Of a DNA stretch of 64,000 nucleotides, positions 58,532 to 64,000 are shown piece after piece. Position numbers and translations under genes: made by a program. The DNA lies in NCBI GenBank assembly GCA_028150825.1, contig JAOGIM010000002.1:1-64000 (forward strand), written 5' to 3'. This DNA is from Paracoccaceae bacterium. Its GTDB lineage: Bacteria; Pseudomonadota; Alphaproteobacteria; Rhodobacterales; Rhodobacteraceae. The notes beneath the pieces are model-generated. The model was not told the DNA's origin. It was given only the letters and a program-made list of their open reading frames with translations, and searched no databases. The first letter of the stretch is position 1; every line of letters begins with the position of its first letter.

Positions 58532-58934
58532 CAAAATCAAATACTTACATGAAATTAGTTACTAGCGCTGTCAACTGGGGAAACTCAGGGGAAACTTCCC
58601 CTCAATGCTTTTGCATGGAAAATTGTGTCATGTGATACTGTTGCACAGTGACTGTTCTTGTTCGCTGGTTCATGTAGCTTGGCCATGAAACTTCAACCCT
58701 TATCAGGATTGTCCAGTGTTCAAAGCATTTACTCTGCGAATAATAGAGTCCTTTTAGCCTAAATATTATCGACTACAGCACAGGTGTTGTTGAGGGCATT
58801 GCGTGATGAATCTAACCGTCGTTCGCCGTTTAGTTGACAAGAATTTAGTCCATGTTTTGAGCAAGTAGCTTTTTTCATTATAGTGCGTACTATTGATCTG
58901 AATCCGAATTAAAAACACAAAGGAATTGCTATCG

Positions 58935-59126
58935 ATGACGGTTATTGAAACCTACACGGCTGAGTGCGTGAAGTGTGGCTATTCAGAATTGAGAATGGGG
59001 CTGATGAGTTTCAATACGATGGTTGGGGTTCCTGACGATCTTGTTGAAGAGTACCCTGTTGGTTGCCCCGAGTGCGGCGATGTAGGCTTTGATGTTTATG
59101 ATGAGGATGACGATGAAGATGGTTGA
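58935..59126 (+). CDS. Small zinc-ribbon-like acidic protein
   Basis: CVKCGYSELRMG...VGCPECGDVGFDVYDEDDDEDG: two CxxC pairs, acidic tail. Confidence 0.55.
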   Translation: MTVIETYTAECVKCGYSELRMGLMSFNTMVGVPDDLVEEYPVGCPECGDVGFDVYDEDDDEDG

Positions 59127-59673
59127 GCGATTCATGATATTATTAACGTTCCAGCTGATGTTTTCCTCACAAGCAGCCGCAGCCTCAAACGAGGAAACAC
59201 TCCAATACATAATGGCCGATTACCAAGACCAATGCTTGAAAGCGCAGGAAGACTTTCGTGACATAAACTACGAAGAAGGTGACCCGGTCGTTGCTGAGCT
59301 TGGGCTATCAGAGGACAATATCTACGAGATCACCATCGACCAAGATGGTAAAACCGCCACTGTTCTCCACGCTTACTTTAGTTGTACGAATATAGGCTAC
59401 TCATGGTGCGGTACGAGCGGATGCGACTCCTATGTGATTGTGGATGGGGTGAGCTACACTTCTCGCGGGTGGAAGCCAATGTCGGTTGATATAGGTGGAG
59501 GATATGTCGTGCTGATCCCTAAGAGTGGGGGCGCTTGTCACAATAGTTTAGAAATTGGCATATCTAACGCTGATCCATGCTACATAGCGGCTGTGTGGGA
59601 TAGCTCACGCAATACCTTCAATAGCGCATCCAGTAGTCAGTACGTGCTTACGATTAGCGAGTTTGAGCCATGA
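59089..59673 (+). CDS. Secreted hypothetical protein, Cys-rich
   Basis: Hydrophobic leader FMILLTFQLMFSSQAAAAS; 194-aa frame; start uncertain. Confidence 0.5.
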   Translation: MMFMMRMTMKMVERFMILLTFQLMFSSQAAAASNEETLQYIMADYQDQCLKAQEDFRDINYEEGDPVVAELGLSEDNIYEITIDQDGKTATVLHAYFSCTNIGYSWCGTSGCDSYVIVDGVSYTSRGWKPMSVDIGGGYVVLIPKSGGACHNSLEIGISNADPCYIAAVWDSSRNTFNSASSSQYVLTISEFEP

Positions 59674-59676
59674 TCA

Positions 59677-59814
59677 ATGAATAGGATGAAAATGTCCCTG
59701 AAGCCCTGCGTAGCTTGTGACAAAGATTATGACGCAAAACTCTTGCATGATGGTGTTTGTGAGAAGTGCTTGGCTGCTGTGGTGATTCAGAAATGGTTAA
59801 GAGCAGATGGATAA
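59677..59814 (+). CDS. 45-aa putative zinc-finger peptide
   Basis: MNRMKMSLKPCVACDKDYDAKLLHDGVCEKCLAAVVIQKWLRADG; CxxC...CxxC; below ORF-track length. Confidence 0.4.
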   Translation: MNRMKMSLKPCVACDKDYDAKLLHDGVCEKCLAAVVIQKWLRADG

Positions 59815-60225
59815 CCTCTTAAACCCAGCCAACGCAAACCAGCACCACCTTCGGCCTATTCAAGCATCAAACGATGTTAGAGGTAGCAAACCTGATTGCT
59901 GTCGTTGGAAGCGACGCCACAGCCCACTAGGTGCGTCAGAGAGCTAGATGCTATAACTGGCGGCGTGAAGGGTAACAACACGTATCAGATCGTCCACAAA
60001 GGCGCTTTAGGCGTTGCTATGGATGGCGCTGGTATTCGCCAGGAAAAGTCAATTTGTTTGGGTCTCAATAGGAGAGGGGGGGGACAAAAAACAGCCGCCC
60101 TTTAATAGTGCTATGTCCCGCTCTCACATTTTACCGCAATGAGGTTGGATCGAGATGCACACAGAAAGGTGTAGGTATTTTTTTTAAAACAAAATATATT
60201 AAAATTAATTATTCAAGCGCTCTAA

Positions 60226-63200
60226 GTGGAGGCCGTTTGTGTGATCTTAAACCGACCAGGCGGACTTGAATGTTTTTTGAAAGACCCGTTTAATCTTGAA
60301 GGAACTAAATGCAAACTGAGGCCAAGCTTGAAAATTATAAATAATATTAATGATCTGCTCGGTGATGATCTGAAACATGCGTTAAAGGATAAAACAAAAC
60401 TGCGTATAGCAGCGTCTTGCTTTTCTATTTATGCTTTTGAGGCGTTGAAGTCAGAGCTTTCGAAGATAACAGAGCTAGAGTTTATTTTTACTGCGCCCAC
60501 ATTCACTGCGAATGAAGCGGTAGGGCGGGTAAAAAAGGAGCGTCGTGAGTTTTTCATTCCAAAATTGGCTAGGGAGTCTAGCGTCCATGGAAGTGCATTT
60601 GAAATTCACTTGAGAAACAAACTTACACAGCGAGCTATCGCCCGAGAGTGTGCCGAGTGGATAAGAAAAAAAGCACGTTTCAAATCGAACACATCGCAAT
60701 CAGCAATGCAGCAGTTTATTCACGCTGAGGCGCTGGATAAAAGCACAGCATACTCGCCCATTAGCGGGTTCACAGCAGTAGATTTAGGTTACCAGCAGGG
60801 AGATGCTGTCTCGAGTCTCACTCATGCATTTGAAGAGCCTGAATTGACCAACACTTATCTTAGCCTTTTTGATCAGATTTGGACTGATCCTGAAAAGGTT
60901 AGGGATATTACCGCTGATATCCTTGATCATATTGAGGCCGTGTATCAAGAAAATTCGCCAGAACGCGTTTATTTTCTGATGCTATATAATATCTTCCATG
61001 ACTTCTTGGAAGACATGGACGATGACGTTTTACCCAATGATTTGACGGGGTATCAAGATAGTCTGGTATGGAACAAATTATATAACTTTCAGCGAGATGC
61101 TGCTACGGGAATAATCAATAAGCTTGAGACCTACAATGGTTGTATATTGGCTGATAGTGTAGGACTGGGTAAAACGTTTACTGCACTTGCAGTTGTGAAA
61201 TACTACGAGTTGCGTAACAAAACCGTGTTGGTTCTCTGTCCCAAAAAGCTTGCTGATAATTGGAAGAATTTTAATACAAATCTAAAGACCAATCTCTTTG
61301 CTCGAGACCGGTTTAATTACGATGTACTTTGCCATACTGATCTCTCACGGACTTCAGGAGAGTCTCTGGGTATTCCACTCGATAGAGTAAATTGGGGAAA
61401 CTATGACCTCGTAGTGATCGACGAATCTCATAACTTTAGAAACAATGACGTTTATAATGACCGCGAGACTCGTTATCAGAAGTTGATGAACAAGGTTATT
61501 AAAGAGGGCGTAAAGACGAAGGTGCTGATGCTTTCTGCAACACCCGTTAATAACCGCTTCAATGACCTTAGAAATCAACTCGCTCTTGCCTACGAAGGTC
61601 ATTCTGATGAACTTAGTAAGAATTTAAAAACTAAAACTAGCGTTGAAGAAATTTTTCGCCGTGCGCAAACAGCTTTTAATAGTTGGTCGGATTTGCCACC
61701 GGAACAACGCACCGCGGCAACGATTCTTAAGCGGTTAGATTTTGATTTTTTTGAGTTGCTCGATGCCGTAACGATTGCTCGATCCCGCAAACACATTGAA
61801 ACATTTTATGACACGAAAGACATTGGCGAGTTTCCTGAGCGTCTAAAGCCTATCTCATACCATTTGCCTATCACTGATCGCGATGACGTACTTGGATTTA
61901 ACGAGATTTTTGCACAGCTCTCTATCCTCAATCTCGCAGTTTATGCTCCTGTTACTTACATACAGCCTAGCCGTAAAAAGAAGTATGAGGAACTTTACGA
62001 TACCAAAACGGAAGGCGGGAAGGGCACCTTTAAGCAAGCAGACCGAGAACAAAGTCTTCAGGCATTGATGACAACAAATCTGCTAAAGCGGCTTGAAAGC
62101 TCAGTTGAGGCGTTCCGGCTGACCTTGGGCTCGCTTTCACGGAACATTCAATTGACATTGGATGCTATAGAACGATTTGAACAAGCTGGAGGCGATGCTT
62201 CAATCGCTGATTTGCAAAATGATTTGGATCAGCTCGGCATAGAAGACGAGGATCTTTCTGGAATCGACGAGTTTACTGTTGGTAAAAAAATCCAAATCAG
62301 CCTCGCCGACATGGATATACCATCTTGGAAACACGACCTTTCTGCTGATCATATTATTATTAACAGTCTAATTGCCTCTATGGAGATTGTTGAGCCCAAG
62401 GATGATGCCAAACTTCAACATTTGATCCGCACTATCCAGAATAAGATGAAGTCACCCATCAACTCCGGTAATAAAAAGGTCATTGTTTTTACTGCTTATG
62501 CCGATACAGCCAACTATCTTTTCAAGCATTTGGCCCCTCACTTTTCTGCCACCGAAGCTTGCCACACAGGAATTGTAACTGGCTCCAGCGGTCCAAGGAC
62601 TACACTTAAGAAATCTTATGACTTTCAATCGCTCCTGACGCTTTTTGCACCAAAAGCAAAAGATAAAGCGCTGATCATGGCGGACGAGTTGGAAGAATTG
62701 GATATCCTTATTGGTACTGATTGCATTTCAGAAGGCCAAAACCTCCAGGATTGTGACTACCTGATTAATTACGACATTCACTGGAATCCTGTTCGCATCG
62801 TGCAACGTTTTGGCCGGATCGATCGGATCGGCTCACCTAATACTAAGATCCAACTGGTCAACTACTGGCCAGATATCTCGTTGGATGAGTACATTAACCT
62901 TAAAGAGCGCGTTGAAAATCGAATGCATATCGTGGACATGGTGGGTACCGGAGAAGACAACGTTCTGACAGCCAAGAGCAGTGATGTTGCCTACCGGAAG
63001 GATCAGCTGAAGCGATTGCAGGAGGAGGTTATCGAGCTTGAAGATGTCAAAACCGGCATATCAATAACCGACTTGGGTCTTAATGATTTTAGAATGGACC
63101 TACTTAACTACATCAAAGAGAATGGTGAGCTGAGTGGTGTTCCAAACGGCCTTCATGCGATCGTGCCAGCGCAACCAGAGCGTGGTCTTGTGCCCGGCGC

Positions 63201-63600
63201 AATCTTTGCGCTGCGCAATGTTCACGACAGCGTTAATCTCAACCAACAAAACCGACTGCATCCCTACTACTTAGTTTACATTTCAGACGACGCGCGCATT
63301 ATAGCTGACCATACAGAAGTTAAACGGTTACTGGATCTGGTTCGTAGCTCCTGCAAAGGCCAAGCGGTTCCATTATCGGATCTGTGTCATTCCTTCAATG
63401 CAGAGACTCGAGATGGGCGGCATATGGGTAAATACTCCGAACTTTTAAACGACGCGATACGCTCAATGATTGAAGTGAAAGAAGAGGGCGATATTGATAG
63501 CCTGTTTTCTGGTGGGCGTACCACCGCACTTACCCATACAATTGCTGGGATTGATGATTTCGAGTTAATTGCTTTTATTGTGGTTCGTGAAAGCGCATGA
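60226..63600 (+). CDS. SNF2/HepA-type helicase with N-terminal PLD-like region, defence-type
   Basis: Walker A ILADSVGLGKTFTALAV; DEAH-like VVIDESHNFRN; LSATPVNNR; motif VI QRFGRIDRIGS. Confidence 0.9.
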   Translation: MEAVCVILNRPGGLECFLKDPFNLEGTKCKLRPSLKIINNINDLLGDDLKHALKDKTKLRIAASCFSIYAFEALKSELSKITELEFIFTAPTFTANEAVGRVKKERREFFIPKLARESSVHGSAFEIHLRNKLTQRAIARECAEWIRKKARFKSNTSQSAMQQFIHAEALDKSTAYSPISGFTAVDLGYQQGDAVSSLTHAFEEPELTNTYLSLFDQIWTDPEKVRDITADILDHIEAVYQENSPERVYFLMLYNIFHDFLEDMDDDVLPNDLTGYQDSLVWNKLYNFQRDAATGIINKLETYNGCILADSVGLGKTFTALAVVKYYELRNKTVLVLCPKKLADNWKNFNTNLKTNLFARDRFNYDVLCHTDLSRTSGESLGIPLDRVNWGNYDLVVIDESHNFRNNDVYNDRETRYQKLMNKVIKEGVKTKVLMLSATPVNNRFNDLRNQLALAYEGHSDELSKNLKTKTSVEEIFRRAQTAFNSWSDLPPEQRTAATILKRLDFDFFELLDAVTIARSRKHIETFYDTKDIGEFPERLKPISYHLPITDRDDVLGFNEIFAQLSILNLAVYAPVTYIQPSRKKKYEELYDTKTEGGKGTFKQADREQSLQALMTTNLLKRLESSVEAFRLTLGSLSRNIQLTLDAIERFEQAGGDASIADLQNDLDQLGIEDEDLSGIDEFTVGKKIQISLADMDIPSWKHDLSADHIIINSLIASMEIVEPKDDAKLQHLIRTIQNKMKSPINSGNKKVIVFTAYADTANYLFKHLAPHFSATEACHTGIVTGSSGPRTTLKKSYDFQSLLTLFAPKAKDKALIMADELEELDILIGTDCISEGQNLQDCDYLINYDIHWNPVRIVQRFGRIDRIGSPNTKIQLVNYWPDISLDEYINLKERVENRMHIVDMVGTGEDNVLTAKSSDVAYRKDQLKRLQEEVIELEDVKTGISITDLGLNDFRMDLLNYIKENGELSGVPNGLHAIVPAQPERGLVPGAIFALRNVHDSVNLNQQNRLHPYYLVYISDDARIIADHTEVKRLLDLVRSSCKGQAVPLSDLCHSFNAETRDGRHMGKYSELLNDAIRSMIEVKEEGDIDSLFSGGRTTALTHTIAGIDDFELIAFIVVRESA

Positions 63601-64000
63601 CTGCTATGTTCATCTACCCTAAATCTACTGTTCTAAAGAGGGCCATTTCCAAGTCTCGGATCTATTCCGAAATTGGAAGCACTACAGCGCTGAAGGATCG
63701 CTTCGTACGTGAGGTGGAGCAAATCACCTGGGCATACAAATTGGCCCCTGAGACGATCAATATCCCTGCAACAAAATCAGTCACAGAGATCCAAGTCTTT
63801 CAGGTGAAGGCGAAGGAAGACAAAATTTCAGACGAAGTCTTGCGAGCTATAGACCGAGCAATCCCTTTCCCTGTAATTTTTGAGCTTTTAAGTTATGAAC
63901 TCATTCAGATAGCTGCTGCCCATAAAAGGGTGTCTGAAGCCGATAGTAGTAAATGGGTGGCATCTGATCATTTGCGTAGTGATTGGGTGTCTCAAAGCAC
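63597..64000 (+). CDS. DUF4391 domain-containing protein, truncated by window end
   Basis: ATGA overlap with helicase stop; MTAMFIYPKSTVLKRAISKSRIYSEIGSTTALKDRFVREVEQITWAYKLAPETINIPATKSVTEIQVFQVKAKE...; missing from ORF track because it has no stop. Confidence 0.85.
   Translation, partial: MTAMFIYPKSTVLKRAISKSRIYSEIGSTTALKDRFVREVEQITWAYKLAPETINIPATKSVTEIQVFQVKAKEDKISDEVLRAIDRAIPFPVIFELLSYELIQIAAAHKRVSEADSSKWVASDHLRSDWVSQS

Overview
This window looks like alphaproteobacterial, probably Rhodobacterales/Roseobacter-group, chromosome. Conserved housekeeping blocks are interleaved with accessory segments. Ordinary blocks: a TctABC tripartite tricarboxylate transporter locus with its TctDE-type two-component system (about 3-10 kb), a MoxR/DUF58/DUF4159 operon (15.7-22.4 kb), rbfA/dapB, rnhA, ispH, folK/rpoZ/relA-spoT/pdxJ/acpS/lepB/rnc/era/recO (31-39.6 kb), and rpsU. 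Accessory signals: (i) a tyrosine integrase truncated by the left edge, next to the 3' end of tRNA-Leu(GAG); (ii) tRNA-Phe followed by an acyltransferase and a second tyrosine recombinase; (iii) a HyuA/HyuB - PLP gamma-lyase-like - Asp/Glu racemase-like - RidA - LysR catabolic operon; (iv) an IS fragment that truncates a DUF2805-like gene, then a minimal tyrosine recombinase convergent with rpsU; (v) a non-coding stretch at 53.2-53.6 kb full of tandem hairpins, two of which have complementary apical loops; (vi) a copper-type module (DUF411, cytochrome c, CopC, CopD) between two long direct repeats at a constant 3318-bp offset with a 198-bp identical core; (vii) a tRNA-Thr 3' remnant; (viii) an SNF2-type helicase translationally coupled to a DUF4391 gene cut by the right edge, probably the start of a type III R-M-like defence locus. 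Two decayed genes were found by frame reconstruction: an Hsp20 pseudogene at 23.5 kb and a response-regulator receiver remnant at 29.9 kb. No database search or folding software was used. Family names come from recognised motifs and gene order.
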